64,000 nucleotides of DNA from Bactericera cockerelli (lineage: Eukaryota > Arthropoda > Insecta > Hemiptera > Triozidae): contig CM044959.1 in the NCBI GenBank assembly GCA_024516035.1, positions 35,528,738-35,592,737 on the forward strand, given 5' to 3'. A program made the translations under genes and the position numbers. Under the pieces are notes generated by a model. It saw nothing but the letters and a program-made list of their open reading frames with translations, was not told the origin of the DNA and ran no database searches. Shown piece by piece: positions 1-12,245 of this stretch. Positions within the stretch are counted from its first letter, which is position 1. Every line of letters starts with the position of its first letter.

Positions 1-475
1 GTCGATGAGTGCTTAAGGTGCTCATCGCTGGAGGTCTATAAACAGAGAACGGACTAGTCAACCCCCACAACCCACTAGCTTGCAGTTTCCTGAGGGTATA
101 ATGGCTTCTAATGAAAAAGCCCAATTTTTTATGATGGTTAGTTGCACATATAGAAATAATGTTGTTCGGAACGAGCCAACTTTTCCACTTCAATTGGCTG
201 GAGACCCCGCCCAACTGTAGCCAAACTGGTTACAACAACAACATAAACAGCATGCGTGCTTAAGTCGCTAGACTTGTTAGGTAAACATTCTAGTGCATGA
301 ATCTGTGGATCGGATCCCACCCATTGCTTAGATATTTTTCTCATTTATTTAAGTAAGCGACTAGATTATAATAACACTGATGGTTAGGTGGTAGATTGTA
401 GAAATGCCTATAGAAATATTCTAGCCTAGTGGTCACTTTCCACTAAAGAGTATTGTTATTATTATTAGCATCTGT
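1..475. repeat. Interspersed repeat R1, copy 1
   Basis: This stretch is alignable by eye with 45280-45452 plus 45718-45915 (shared blocks such as GCTTGCAGTTTCC and GGTTACAACAACAACAT) and, in its last part, with 49860-49990 (TGTGGATCG and CTTTCCACTAAAG blocks). It contains the uninterrupted sequence that the 5S-headed SINE at 45453 later split in the other copy. Family and ends are unknown, and the copy may start left of the window. The short minus-strand ORF inside it is not credible as a gene. Confidence 0.6.
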
Positions 476-665
476 CTCACTCTCTTGATGTTTCTATTTT
501 CTGATTTCTCTTTCCATGTCTATTTTTCTGATTCTCTCTCCCTCTTTTTCGACCTTAACCATCTCTCTCTCTCTGTTTCATTTTTTTTTTCTGTCTTTCT
601 CTTTCTTTGTCAGTCCTTCTCTCTCTCTGTATGCCCTCTTGAAAAAGACTACGCAGAGATAGCCA
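476..665. repeat. Pyrimidine-rich low-complexity tract
   Basis: TC-rich, imperfect CTCTCT repeats. The open frames here only reflect the repeat. Confidence 0.7.
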
Positions 666-668
666 GAG

Positions 669-755
669 AAATGGTGATTTTGGCATGTCCACCAAAAAAA
701 AAGCATCTCCACCAAAAATAAACCTTTTTGGTGGAGATGGCAAAACCACCATTTC
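669..755. repeat. Hairpin, possible short MITE
   Basis: Inner arms ATCTCCACCAAAAA (705-718) and TTTTTGGTGGAGAT (725-738) are perfect complements around a 6-base loop. Outer arms AAATGGTG / CACCATTT extend the imperfect stem to about 87 bp. A foldback this size resembles a small MITE. No target duplication was identified. Confidence 0.5.
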
Positions 756-1086
756 ATTATAAGTTTTGTACATTCGTATTGGCTTCTCTTATTACCTTTC
801 CTTCTTCATAATATTTAGTTATCTCTTTTCTTTTCTTCTCTTCATATTCTGTTTTCTCTCACACGTAGTTTATTATTTCTTCTATTTCTTTATCTTAATA
901 CAGTCATTACACAATATATTTTAGATTATTTTACTTATTTTCTTTTTCCAATATCTTAATACATGTCATAATACATTTTTTCTGCATTTCACAATAAGTA
1001 AGACCTACGAAATCTACCACTAGTTTCATATAAACATTTTCTTCGTTAACTAATACCGATAATATTCATTGTAAACAAATCTGGCT
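756..1086. other. AT-rich spacer
   Basis: AT-rich sequence with no open frame, repeat or motif that I can support. Confidence 0.5.
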
Positions 1087-1245
1087 GGGGGACTATAAAT
1101 AGGGAGTAGACCAGCATTGGCTTGGTTCTGGAGGCCCTTGTCAATTATTAGCCTCCTTGTAAAGACAGTGATAGAAGTGCTGAGTCATTCCTCAACTGTC
1201 TGGATACCATCGTTCTCGATGACGCCACCCTATGATGATGAAATA
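1087..1245 (+). repeat. Interspersed repeat R2, copy 1
   Basis: This segment recurs in inverted orientation at 30293-30450. Shared blocks include AGTAGACCAGCATTGGCTTG, TTGTCAATTATTAGCCTCC, AAGACAGTG and GACGCCACCCTATGATGATG. Identity is high over about 150 bp. Class unknown. Confidence 0.7.
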
Positions 1246-1409
1246 AATATTATGTTTTTTGAGATAACATTAATTTAAATTTCTGTCCAAACAATCCAAT
1301 CAGTAACAACAGGTCCTTAATGACCCATTAATCAGGAATGGGTTAACCACAATATTCTCATTTCCACAACATCGTTCACATTACTGTAACAAATTGAAAA
1401 CACCCATCT

Positions 1410-1830
1410 CTCTCTCTCTCTCTCCATTAGCCCTTCCTTCTCAATGTCTCCCTCCAACTTCCCTTCTGAAATTTTAGAGGTAACTGCCCCACTATTTTGG
1501 TTAAATTCCTTATTTTTCTCTCCCTCACTTTTCCTTTCACTTTCTCTTTTCTTCTTAGCGTTCTTGATTCTTTTTTGTCTTTATTTCCTCTTATTTTGTA
1601 CCTTTTTCTTGCTCTCTTGCTTTCGTTTTTCAAGATTTTTCGTTTCAATTTATTATATTATCTGTTCCCTCTTGGTAAGAATATTAATTATAGCTTTACT
1701 TCTCCTCTCTATTTCTGTCTCTTCATTTTTCTCTTCTTTTATTCTCTCCCTCTCTCGCTCTTTTTCCATCTTCTCTTTGTTTTCCTGTCTTTCTGTCTCT
1801 CTCTTTTTCTCGGTCACATGATTCATTACA
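1410..1830. repeat. Long pyrimidine-rich tract
   Basis: A tract of about 400 bp that is mostly C/T on the plus strand. It creates two overlapping 125-residue F/L/S-rich ORFs (from 1444 and 1497), which I treat as artefacts. Confidence 0.8.
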
Positions 1831-1948
1831 CTATTTTACACACCATTTCTCTGAGCAAAGCTTGTAGGGTCTGAAATGGGTGACGAATTGGACAGATTTA
1901 CGCATTAACCTTTGGAGCAACCTTAGTACTTGAAAAGTGTACATTGGT

Positions 1949-1999
1949 GAAACAATCACGAGGAATTATTATGTCCATAATAGGCAGTGTTTTTTTTTA
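1949..1999. repeat. End fragment of repeat R4
   Basis: GAAACAATCACGAGGAATTA followed by TGTCCATAATAGGCAGTG matches the right end of the element at 47030-47725. Confidence 0.55.
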
Positions 2000-2840
2000 C
2001 TTATGACATTAAATAAGTTTTGTGGATACAGAGTATATTATTTTTATGTACATAGTCAATTTCAATTTTTTTTTAAAAATAATATATAGCCATTTCAACA
2101 TCTACCTATCTCACTGTGGTGGATGGATTAATGGACGACCATATCCAATGTCTAGGTCCAATGATTCTATATTATTTTGGTTTTCATGTAAGCACGTACT
2201 GCTATAAACTATTGAGGAAATATGATTTGTTTTGGTCTTTACCTGCTATTTTTTGGAACATCTAGAAATCGCACCAACTACCAAGATCAACCTCATATAG
2301 TATGGGTTCAGGCCAGAAATGTGGGTTCATTCTGGCTCATTCTTTTTAATTTGTTCTATCCTTTTTTGAAAATTAAAATTCAAATACAAAACTACTATGG
2401 GTTAATTAACAACTGTTCCCACTAAAGCAAAATAGAGAAGCTATTAATTCTGACCACCTTACTCTCCCTACATTCTCTCTTCCTCTTACCTCCATTCCTC
2501 TCCCTTTAAAGCTTTAAACCACAAGATTAATTTCAATTTTAATTTGAAGATTGTACGAAGTTTGTATATTGTTAATGAAGTTTTGGTCCCAAATGTTAGC
2601 TGAAATGATATACAAGTTCTGGTCCCAAATGTTCGTTGAAATGATTTGCTAGTCCGAGGTCAGGGATGGATCAGGTTTGGTACACAAAGATAATGTTCAC
2701 TGTATTAAAAGCTTGTGATTGAAATTAAGGCATGGAAATAAGTATGTAACAGTTGAAAAAGACGGTTATATGAATATTTAAATTAAAATAAATCTCATCC
2801 ATCTCTTTTCCTTCAGGCAGGACTTTCTAAATACTAGCAG
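2000..2840. other. Gene-free AT-rich spacer
   Basis: Nothing supportable beyond short direct repetitions (for example TTTTGGTCCCAAATGTTAGC near 2580 and a close copy near 2618). Confidence 0.45.
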
Positions 2841-2849
2841 CATTACCGC

Positions 2850-4225
2850 CAGTGCCGGATTACCCATATGGCGGATTTGGCAGATGCCAAGGGCCCCGCG
2901 CTTTAGGGGGCCCCGCGCTTGAGCAGCTTACACTAGATATTATGAGTTTTTTAAAAAGTTTACACTAGGTATTATGCGTTATTTTTTAAAAGCTTACACT
3001 AGGTACTTTTGGATAATGAGTAAGAAGAAGAAATAAAAGTGAAATCACACACTCACAGCAAAGTACATAAATTGATAGAAAAGCGCGGGGATCCCTATTA
3101 TTATCTATTCCTTGAATAAACAATGATCAAGCACATAGACATTAGCGGATTACCTACCAATATGTCAGATTTGGTAGATACCAAGTTCCCCGCGATTTTG
3201 GGGGCCCCGCGTTTCGGGCAGCTTACATAAATTATAAGTGTTTTTAAATGACCTTTAACTCGGTTTTTCTGGATATTAATATTAAATAACATCACAGCCA
3301 GTTGAGAAAAATATTAAAAGAAGAACCACGGGGCCCCCCTTAAAATCGACCACATATATGAAAATAGGTAGATCTCTATACCTTTTGCCTGCGGCTCTTT
3401 ATATAATATAATATAATTACTCGTATTTGAAAAGAATAACACTGACAAAGGATGTGATAATCGCCTTAGTTAATCTCTGCCATCAAACCCAGTGCCATCT
3501 GAGTGCTCATCAGTGATCGGCTTTATCGACATCTTAACCAATGATGTTCATAATAGTCGCCTGCGGCGCTTTTAATGAAATTTTCAAGATATCTTTTTGT
3601 ATTTATTTTCCGAGTACTTTACCCCATAACTTTGCAAATATTTCGCCTGCGGCGCCGTCAAATTTACTTATCTTGATGGTTTGGATTGTTTTTCAAGACA
3701 TGCGAGAAAAAAAATCTTTGGGCATTTTCGAAGTGTCTTGATTATTTGGAATTAATTTGGAAAGTTACCTTTTAAAAAAGTAGCATTCAATAGTAGCGGT
3801 AAAATCTTCATAGTAATAGATGATCTACTTTCTACGCATCTTACCTAATGACATCTTTCTACACATTGCATATTCTTTTCATAATACTTATTTAGATATT
3901 CCTACTATATTCGGAAAAAATGTTGCCGTCGGTGTTATAAACGTCGTTTTGGATACTATTATGGATTGGTGCTTCGATTTCAAGGTTCTAAAAATAGTAT
4001 TTATCGTAAACTCATAAACGGAAGAGAATGCCGTTGGCTGCTAATGCCAGCCCTTGATCAAGTTTTGTTTTGTTAATTTTAATTCCTATGTATGTATATT
4101 GTATATATTCTATGTTATTTGTAAATAAAACTTGATCAAATATGTTTAATAATAAACTCAGTACAATTTTGGGGCCCCGCGCCTTGAAATTGCCAAGGGC
4201 CCCGCGCAGCCTTAATCCGGCACTG
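2850..4225. mobile_element. hAT-type DNA transposon, non-autonomous
   Basis: The element begins CAGTGCCGGATTA and ends with its complement TAATCCGGCACTG. It is flanked by a perfect 8-bp target duplication ATTACCGC at 2842-2849 and 4226-4233. CAGTG termini with 8-bp duplications are hallmarks of the hAT superfamily. GC-rich subterminal blocks (GGGGCCCCGCG) occur at both ends, and an internal degenerate copy of the left end lies near 3146-3230. No transposase reading frame is visible, so it needs help in trans. Confidence 0.85.
4053..4138. repeat. Small inverted repeat inside the hAT element
   Basis: CTTGATCAAGTTTTGTTTT at the left and ATAAAACTTGATCAA at the right face each other. The same terminal motif bounds the 1.1-kb element at 25785-26884, so this looks like a short family member that inserted into the hAT copy. 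Confidence 0.5.
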
Positions 4226-4310
4226 ATTACCGCGCTGTATTGTGAGCGCGATTCTTGGTTCAGGAATATTGTAGCTCTTGGTAGATTTTAATATAAATAA
4301 TTTGTTATAG

Positions 4311-4860
4311 CTACGTCTCTAAATTTTCCTCATGAAGATGAGTGATCTCTGCGTTGTTAAATTGTCTGAGGTCTTCTCTATTGCGCTGAGTAGGCATACT
4401 TGAGCAGATGAATATGTGTTCCTCTGTTTGGATTTCACCACACTCGCACAGCTCTTCTCGAGTAAGATATCCCCATTTCAACAGCTTACTTCTGCATCTA
4501 GAGACTCCTGTTCGTAAACGATTTGTTTTCCACCGGGTACAAGGTAGAGATCCATCCAATGCAAATTCTTCTTTGAGTTCTACTACTAGATTCGGTATGT
4601 TTCCTTTCCAGATATTCTTTCTTCCGCTGATATTTCAAGTTGATGTGTTGTGTGGATAAAGCTCTTTCTAGATTTCAAGCGAACACTCTGCGGTTTGTAT
4701 TCATATATTGGGTGACGGTAATCTTGCATTTGTATTTCTCGTTCAATTTCTGCAGCAACTGTTCTTCGTACATTGGGCGGGGCAATACCTATGAGTGGAT
4801 ATAACTTATCTTTAGTAATAGGTCTCAAGAATTCTGAAATTCCAGCAAACAAAACCTTGG
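4311..4860 (-). pseudogene. Non-LTR retrotransposon relic, ORF2 C-terminus
   Basis: Minus-strand frames 4586-4852 and 4311-4559 together read as the C-terminal end of a Jockey-like reverse transcriptase polyprotein. The second contains RLRTGVSRCRSKLLKWGY followed by a C-x-C...H...C cluster (CECGEIQTEEHIFICSSMP), typical of the post-RT region of arthropod non-LTR elements. A one-base shift between the two frames near 4560-4600 breaks the protein. Everything upstream, including the RT catalytic core, is missing, consistent with 5' truncation. Confidence 0.7.
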
Positions 4861-4960
4861 AACTTATTATGGTCCTTCCAGAAATTGAACCCCATTCTTC
4901 CTATAGGTTCTTTATTTGTTTTTTTGCTTTAATTTACCTTTTCAAGTTTTTCACAATGTA

Positions 4961-5120
4961 AAAAAAAGATCTCGAAATCAATATGAAGGTAAAAAGTCCC
5001 GTCCAAGTTTTCATCAAAGGTATGGCAGGTAGGCGACGTCCTGATTTCATTAGCGGCCCGACACTATTCTGAAAGCTCACAGTGAAAGTTTTCTCTTGCC
5101 TATACCTCTTTCAATTAAGT
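4961..5120. other. Spacer
   Basis: Nothing recognised. Confidence 0.4.
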
Positions 5121-5490
5121 GATGTTTTGTCAAAAGCTTAGAAAAAAAGCGGAAAGGAGAGAGCACGAAGAAGTAAATCCAATCAGGCTCTTGAAAAGCT
5201 TGAGAGAGGAGGAGAGGAATGATGTGAAAAAGGGTTGACACTAGAGAGTATGAGTGAGATGAAATAAGAAGAGAAGAATAGATGTGAAAAAGGCAAGAGC
5301 AAAACTGAGATTAAATAATGCGAGAGAAACAGATGTCGAATTGAGGTGAGAGCACTAGTGAGATTAAATAATGAGAGAGAAATAGATGTGAAACAGATGT
5401 GAGAGCACTAGTGAGCTTAGACAGTTAGAGAGAAATATATGTGAAACAAATGTGAGAGCACTAGTGAGATTAGACAATGAGAGAAATTGT
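5120..5490. repeat. Purine-rich tract with tandem units
   Basis: Repeats built on GAGAGCACTAGTGAGATTA and AGAGAAATAGATGTGAAA recur three to four times between 5330 and 5480, embedded in GA-rich sequence. Confidence 0.6.
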
Positions 5491-6265
5491 ATAAAGAATA
5501 AAAAGACAAAAAATATTTGGATAATAGTCTTTATTTAGATAACATAACTTTTAGAGCACAAACCAAGTGTAAGGTGTATAATTATAACGTCTTTTCTAGA
5601 TTGAAAAGTTAGATCAAAACTTCTTTCCATCGAGATTTTCTCCCATTAAAAAAATTGAGCTCAGAATTTTTTTATCTTTATTAATTGATCTTAATAAGGA
5701 AAGGGTGAGTTTTTCAGGAGCAATGGCAGGGAGAAGGTCGGGATTTTTACAGCTCAAAAGTATCTGACATTTGAGAGGAGAGAGGGAGTGGAGGTTTTGT
5801 TGTATCCTCTTTTTAGACAAGGATCTGGAAAAGGAGTTTTGCTAGTGAAAAATGATTTTAAAAACAAAATACAGTACTTCCCTTAATATAGGATAAGGAA
5901 AGTAAAAAATCTGTCAGGTAGTGTTTTTTCTCAAGTGTCTGGTAAATAATATTATTTTTTTTACATTTACTGTTGGATATAATTAAAAGGGTAGCCAACT
6001 TTACTTTTGAACTGTTCAAAATTGGCCATCATTCTGAAATGGCAAACAATAGAAAGTTAAAATTTAAACCAGAGTATTTGTAACGGTAATCCAAGTTGAA
6101 TAAACTTTATTTTTGAGTAGAACCAACTCTAAAATCTTTCTCATTCAAGAATTTTTTCTCGGGCATGGATGGATCAAGAACTTTTATTTAAAAAATAAGC
6201 ATTTAGGTAAGAGAAACGTCTATAAAAAATGTATTTTTTACGATTCTTCTATATTATGATCATTT
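5491..6265. other. AT-rich spacer with a repeat R3 end fragment
   Basis: Gene-free. TATAGGATAAGGAAAGTAAA near 5888 matches the end of repeat R3 (17440-17840 and 40490-40920). Nothing else recognised. Confidence 0.45.
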
Positions 6266-6267
6266 GT

Positions 6268-6352
6268 GTCGGGAGTTTTACCCTCTATTCACTAGAAACT
6301 CACAAACCAGCAACCACCATTAACCTCAAATATCTTGGGTTGTGCCACGTAA
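6268..6352 (-). mobile_element. SINE body-domain fragment
   Basis: Reverse-complement sequence shares the body domain of the 5S-headed SINE at 45453-45717: GAGGTTAAT, GCTGGTTTGTGAGTTTC and GAGGGTAAAA in the same order. Head and tail were not found. Confidence 0.55.
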
Positions 6353-7240
6353 ATAGCACGTCTATATTTTGCTACACAAATGAAAAATGAAGGAGTACTG
6401 TGCAGATCGAAGCAGAAATCTAAAGTGTGAAGTGAACTTATTTTTTACCAGGGTGATGGATGAAAGAAACTAAAGCAACATTCTCTGTAAGAAAAAAACT
6501 TGAAACAGTTTCTCTTTTTAGAAACTTTCCATTGTGATTAATTTATTTTTAACTTTCTTCTTAAGACTTAACCCGTGTTAGCAGCTGGGCCGATTTTGAG
6601 TGTTCAAAAACAAAAGTAACTTTTGATAAAATCAGTGTTGCAATTGAAAAAAAAACAATACATTTAGTTAAACTGAACTAAAAATGTGCTTAGATGAATC
6701 GAAAAAGAAAAGAATTGCTTATTTTCTAGAGATTGCCGCAGACAATATCCATCTCATATAATGTTCAAACGTTTCATATGGCATTAGTGGTATCCCGACT
6801 CGCGACCATCTCATATTATTATAATGGCGTCTGGATCCCAAACTTCACTACGAGAACTCTCCCTCCAGACCTGAGGGACCAAACGCCATATTGCCGTCCA
6901 GTAATAAATTGACATGTAACTGACAAGGGTTAGCGTTGCTACTCGCCCGGATTTTTTTTCCTTCTTAAAAAATAATAATGTAAGTTTTGGTTTCCGTTAC
7001 ACTCCCGCCCCCTCCCCCTCGCTATATATTCTATCCTTCAAACTCTTCTATTTTACAGCTCTGCAGGATGGGTGGTGTTAAGTTAACGTCTGGAGATCAA
7101 ACACATTTTTTACTTCGTTCTGACTAGAAAAGAGCTTATATCATAGCGGAAGCTGTAGAAGCTTTTGTCCTAATTATTTATTTCTAAGCAGGTAGCGCGT
7201 TTGTGTCTGAGTCTATAGGTCGCGAGTTCACAGCCCTTGA
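6353..7240. other. Gene-free spacer
   Basis: AT-rich with a short CCCGCCCCCTCCCCC patch near 7004. No coding signal recognised. Confidence 0.4.
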
Positions 7241-7408
7241 TTTTTTTTTTTTCCATAGGAATTATTGTTATAAAAAATGATTATTTTTGCTTAGCGTCTC
7301 TTTAGGTATATAAGGCGGGAGTTTCCTCCTCGCAGTGGAAACTCAAAAACCAGCTACCTACATTAACCTCACCCCGTTTGGATTGGGCTGGGAATAGCCA
7401 GCATCACG
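7241..7408 (-). mobile_element. Degenerate SINE, shared body domain
   Basis: A T-run near 7242 (poly-A on the minus strand) is followed by body-domain blocks in reverse complement (GGGTGAGGTTAATGTAGGTA, GCTGGTTTTTGAGTTTCC) and CTCGTGATGCTGGC, the 3' edge of the 5S-type head. The remaining head is missing or unrecognisable. Confidence 0.55.
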
Positions 7409-7529
7409 AGAAAAAGGAAAGAAACAAAGGGATTTAAAAAGAGGATAATTATAAGAATCAATTGGTTATAAAACAGGGAAGAAAATATTAGAAATTACCA
7501 GAACCGTAAAATACGGTGGGATGAAATAT

Positions 7530-7534
<5 letters not shown>

Positions 7535-7591
<57 letters not shown>
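7535..7591. repeat. (AG)n microsatellite
   Basis: Uninterrupted AG dinucleotides, about 28 units. Confidence 0.95.
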
Positions 7592-7592
<1 letters not shown>

Positions 7593-7639
7593 GACATTTA
7601 AATAGAGGGATGAATTAGGAAAGAGTTTAATTTTAAATG

Positions 7640-8445
7640 ATAAAAATAGATAAAGATGAATGATAAGTGGAACACAGAGTGAGAGAGGAGGCAAAAGAGA
7701 GCTTTAATGAGGTAGAAAGGAGGAAAGACAGAGAGAGATAGAGAGAATGGGGAAGACAGAGAGAGAGAGGATAAGGGGAAGAGAGGAGGAAAGAAAAAGG
7801 ATGGAAGATGAGGGAGAGAGGAGGAAATCAGAGAGAGAGAGAGATAAAGAGGATGGTAGAGAGACATACTCGTAGCATGAAAGAGCCTAAAAGAGGGAGA
7901 AAAAAAAGAGAATATTATGTTTGTGTCGAGAAGGTACTGAGATTGATCAAAGAGAGTGTAGAAATAGAAGAGAAAGATGAATAGACATAGATGGAAAAAG
8001 TGGAGACAGAGATGAATAGAACGTTCTTTAAGAAGTAGACTGTAGAGTAGAAAATGAAAACCAGTGGATAAAAAAAAGAAATGTAGAGAGAGATATGAAG
8101 AGGATGTTAAAAGAGTGTGTGCCTGTGCAGAAAGTGAGAGAGTGTGAAAAGAATGTTTGAAGAGAGAGAGAGTGTGGTAAGAACGTATGAAGAGAGAGAG
8201 ATAGAGTCTGAAAAGAGGGTGTGAAGAGAGAGATATTGTGGATAAGAAGAGAGAGAGAGAGTGTGAAAAAAGGGTGTGAAGAGACAGAAAGAGAAAAAAG
8301 AGTGTGAAGAGAGAGAGAGAGATTGTGAAAAGAGGTTTTGAAGTGATAGGGAGTGAGACTGAACAGAGGGTATGTAGAAGATGTTAAAAGACAGAGAGAG
8401 AGAGATAAATATGGGGAGGTAATGTTGAGAGCGAGAAGGAGACCT
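7640..8445. repeat. Long purine-rich tract
   Basis: About 800 bp of imperfect GAGAGA repeats with spaced GTGTG motifs. The minus-strand 212-residue ORF at 8107-8745 is mostly serine/leucine produced by the repeat and is not a credible gene. Confidence 0.85.
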
Positions 8446-8806
8446 TTTCAAATCTAATAAATAAAGTACACACAAATCTGGAGGCAAATAATTTCTAATT
8501 TGTGTTTCCTCACAACTTGTACGTAATGTAGGTACGCATCTAGTGAACTCTAGTGGATGTAGGCGGCTCGTGTACAGCACAATGCATAACATAGTCATTT
8601 CAGTGTAGGCATTCACAACTAACGAGGTTTCAAAACTACTATTGGGGTAAGAACAGTCTGTGATGTCATTAAAATATATTTTAGGGTTAAAAAGAAATAG
8701 GTACTCTACCCATAAGACCACAAAATTTTCTTGTGGTATTAACATAATTTTATTTATACCTACGACGCTTATACAAGTTTATCGTCTTTTGTTTACCTTA
8801 GACTAA

Positions 8807-8935
8807 GGGCGGAATTAATAGACGTTTTTGTAATACCTCTGTGGCGCTAAGTCACGGATTGCGTACAGTGTAAGATAGGGAAAATCGACACTTACCAACG
8901 ACTTAAGTTATTGATGTTGTCTATTAATTCCGCCC
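8807..8935. mobile_element. 129-bp MITE M1, copy A
   Basis: Termini GGGCGGAATTAATAGAC and GTCTATTAATTCCGCCC are perfect inverted repeats. TAA flanks both sides (8804-8806, 8936-8938). A copy at 59573-59701 in the opposite orientation has the same length and is nearly identical by eye. Other copies are at 36217-36345 and about 12709-12838. A 3-bp duplication with GGG-starting termini suggests a PIF/Harbinger-derived (Tourist-like) MITE. Confidence 0.85.
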
Positions 8936-9239
8936 TAAATATCATTTTCAAATTACAAGCCTGATTCCACGAGTCAATTTCAAAACTCACGTCATCTGAT
9001 CACCACTGCACCAATGACCCTTGTACTATGGCCCACACGCTGCCCTCGTCGGCATAAATGGTCAGAAACGTTCACCTAATGAATTAAATTCTACACGCCC
9101 AATTCTCCTTTCTCTTTCCCCCTCATCCACCTCTTTATCTTGCCTAATTTACCCAGCTTTCCCTAAAACCCCCTCAAGAGAGAAGCCTACAGATTAAAAC
9201 CTATCCCCAGAGTGTCATAAGTTAGAAAGAAATTCCACT

Positions 9240-9960
9240 GGAAAAAAATCACGAGAGAAAAAGAGACAGACGGGTGCCAACTGGTGGGGGGACTGGAGAG
9301 AGAGAGTGAGTCAGTGGGAAATGGGGAGAAAAAAGCGTAGAGCAGTTGGTAGAGTGAAAAGAGAGAGAGAGAGAGGGTGTGTGAGTGAGAGGAAGAATAG
9401 GAAGCAGGGGAGAGAGACAGAGAGAAAGTGTGGGTGAGAGAGGGAAGGAAATTGGAGAGCAGGGTAGTGTAAAGAGATAGGAAGGAAAATGTTGGGCATG
9501 AAGAGAAAGATAGAAGGAAGGAATGAGAGGTAAAAAGCTTAAAAAAAAAAAAAAAAAAATACAGTTAAGGACAGGATGAGGAGAGAAGAAAAAGAGTGAG
9601 AAGAAGTAGGATATCAGAGTGAAACAAACTGTTATGATGTGACTAATAGATGGACACATGAAAAGAGAAAGAGTGAACAGTAAAGAGAAAGAAAGACATT
9701 GAAAGTCTCCCTACTTTCTCTCTCGAGAAAGTGAGAGTGAGAAGCAATGGCTAGTAGAGAAAGAGAGCGAAAGCCATCTAGGGATGAGATTTGGGAGTGA
9801 AGGAAAATGAAAAATTGAGAGGAGAGATAGGGATGTATAATTAGGAATGAGGGGAAAGCGATGTGGGAGGGAATGGAAGTTTGGGAATAAAGAGAGAGAG
9901 ATGGAGTTGAGCTAAAATTATTTATGTGAAACAGTACAAGCTATGTCCAGAGTGGGAGAA
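9240..9960. repeat. Long purine-rich tract
   Basis: About 700 bp of GA-rich sequence with a poly-A run at about 9540-9560. Minus-strand ORFs here (9249-9659) are repeat-derived. Confidence 0.85.
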
Positions 9961-12240
9961 AACCACACTAGCTTTCACTCAATCAGGGGTTTACATTTAG
10001 CTTATTTTTTCCTCTACAGTGCCAACGTATTATACAGAAACAAAAGTTGTTTCTCACACTTTCAGATCTTTCAGATAAAAATAAATGATTTAAGTTAAGA
10101 GTTCGTGATAGAGATGAAAATATCAATGGTGACATGAAAGAGGAATAACATTGCACAATATTGAGTTATTAATTTATTAAAAACTTATTTAACTAATTGA
10201 GTGCCACGTCGCACTCTAGCGTGTGCCAGAGCACTCTCCGTTTATGCACTGTCGCACTCTACAGTGTCACAGCATGTTGCACTATCTTAAAATCTCTGTC
10301 ATACTCTTGAGTGCTAAATGAAATACCTACCGTGTGTTCATATAATGTAAAAGAGTGTGGTTTCTCAGGAATGTTACACTTTTTTGGTCTTTTGATAGAG
10401 TTGCACTTTTGTATCCGTATCGGCACTGTCGCTACTGTGTGAACGGAAATTTTAAAGAAAATATGCGTGGTTCCGGAGAAAACATTAGAAAATTAGCCTT
10501 GGCACGCAATAAAACTTAAAAGTCACGCAATAATAAAAGATTTTTGTAACTCTGTACCTGTTTGTAACTTGGTCATAAAGTTGAGAATTTGCCTTCCCTC
10601 CCTTCGACCGATACATTTGAGAGAGATTTCGAGTCGAAATCTATAAATTTTGTCATTAAAATAAATTGTAAATTTGTGAAGTTATTATACTAGATGAAGC
10701 GAGTTACTTCGAAGTAATGCCTCGGCGGTTCCGAAGTAACCTTAAAAAAAAAAAAAAAGTTCCCTTTTCCACCAAATTTCACTCGAATTTCAGCTTTCCG
10801 CTGAAATTTCAGCCTCTCGCCGAGTTGAGCGGAACAAAAGTTCGGTGAAGTGACAGACAGGGATATTTTCATATTTGTGAAACATTTAACTAACTTGAAC
10901 ATTTCTTTCATTAAGACCCGGTCAATCACATTGCTACTCTATCTCTCTCTCTCTCTCTCTCTCTTCATTTCTTTCTCCCTCTCCCAGACTACCTGAAAAA
11001 ATGTCGACCTCTACACTACGTCAAAGGCTCAACACTCTCATCAGGGGGGGTCAGGAAGCCTGTATTGGGAATTTGATTAAAAAACTCATTTTTATATTGC
11101 CTTATTAAAAGCGTTCGATCCGCGGCATTTTGAAATGCTGATGAAGGTAGTGTAAAATATATTCAGAACATACATAATAAATGCTCTAATATACATACAT
11201 ATACAAATACTTACTATAGAAATCACATGTATCCGGGAGATTTTAGAGGGGGGTGAAAAATATTTTGCATTTTTACTAGGCAATAAAAAACGCAATATTT
11301 TATAGTGTTCTGCATTGATCCCTTGTACTGGTAACGACATGTCTTTACCCAATGGGGACTTTTCTGTACATTCTGTGTTCAGGGTGGTATGTATTGGCTG
11401 AGACGGAAGTTCTGGGGCGAAATTATTAGACATTTTGTAATACCTTTGTGGATTAATTTAGTTGAACCTGGATATAGAGAAACTGATATGAGTGAAACCT
11501 CGATAAAAGAAAACAATTTCTAAGTCCAATTTACATTATGTATAAAAGAGAAAATAACTTCTTTATAAGAGAAACCTAGAGAAAATACCTATAAGAGAAA
11601 AATGTCTGCATGGTCGATTGAGTTCTCTTGTATACAAGTTCGACTGTATTGAATTGTGCGTAATGAGAAAATGTAAGTACTGACTTAAACTTGTGAATCC
11701 GTTTTTGTCAAAGAATCTTGGCCTCAAATACATGTTTTTAATCCAGATACTGTATGGGTAAAATAGGGAAGTTAAAAAGACATAAAAAACATAATATATG
11801 GACACACTGTATCTGTGTCCAAAAAACTAAAAATAGTCGATGGAAAATTTCACGCGCTTTCTCTACATATTTCATGAGGTTTTTCTATTTATTTTTTTGT
11901 CCGCTTTTTTTCTGCTTTTGTGATTTCCACGTTTCTCTGGTCCATATTTATTAGAATTCCCGATATTTTATTCCGGAATACTTAATTCGAAAATGGTTGG
12001 CATGATGGCGAATTTCGGTAATAATTTATCACCTGCGCCAGTGCTGACGTGGTAAAATGTATAAAAAAAATCCCCAGATTGGCGTCTCTACAAATTTCCA
12101 CATTAGCTCTTGACAGAAGTTGACTAGTGGTAGGGACGTAGTGGTAGTAGATACCTACCCTTTTAGTTCTGCTTGTTCTTGCTCTCAAATGTGATCCCTG
12201 TTATCAATGGAGTCCCGAATGTCTAGGTGAAGGGACAAGG
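9961..12240. other. Gene-free spacer
   Basis: Contains GCACTCT-rich sequence at 10205-10320, a short inverted repeat GTTACTTCG...CGAAGTAAC near 10701-10740 and a (CT)n run near 10940-10963. ORFs of 60-113 codons lack splice context or recognisable motifs. Confidence 0.4.
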
Positions 12241-12245
12241 GTCTT

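Noticed and set aside
8107..8745. 212-codon minus-strand ORF
   Set aside because: Mostly serine/leucine/phenylalanine created by a GA-rich repeat tract. No domain or splice context.
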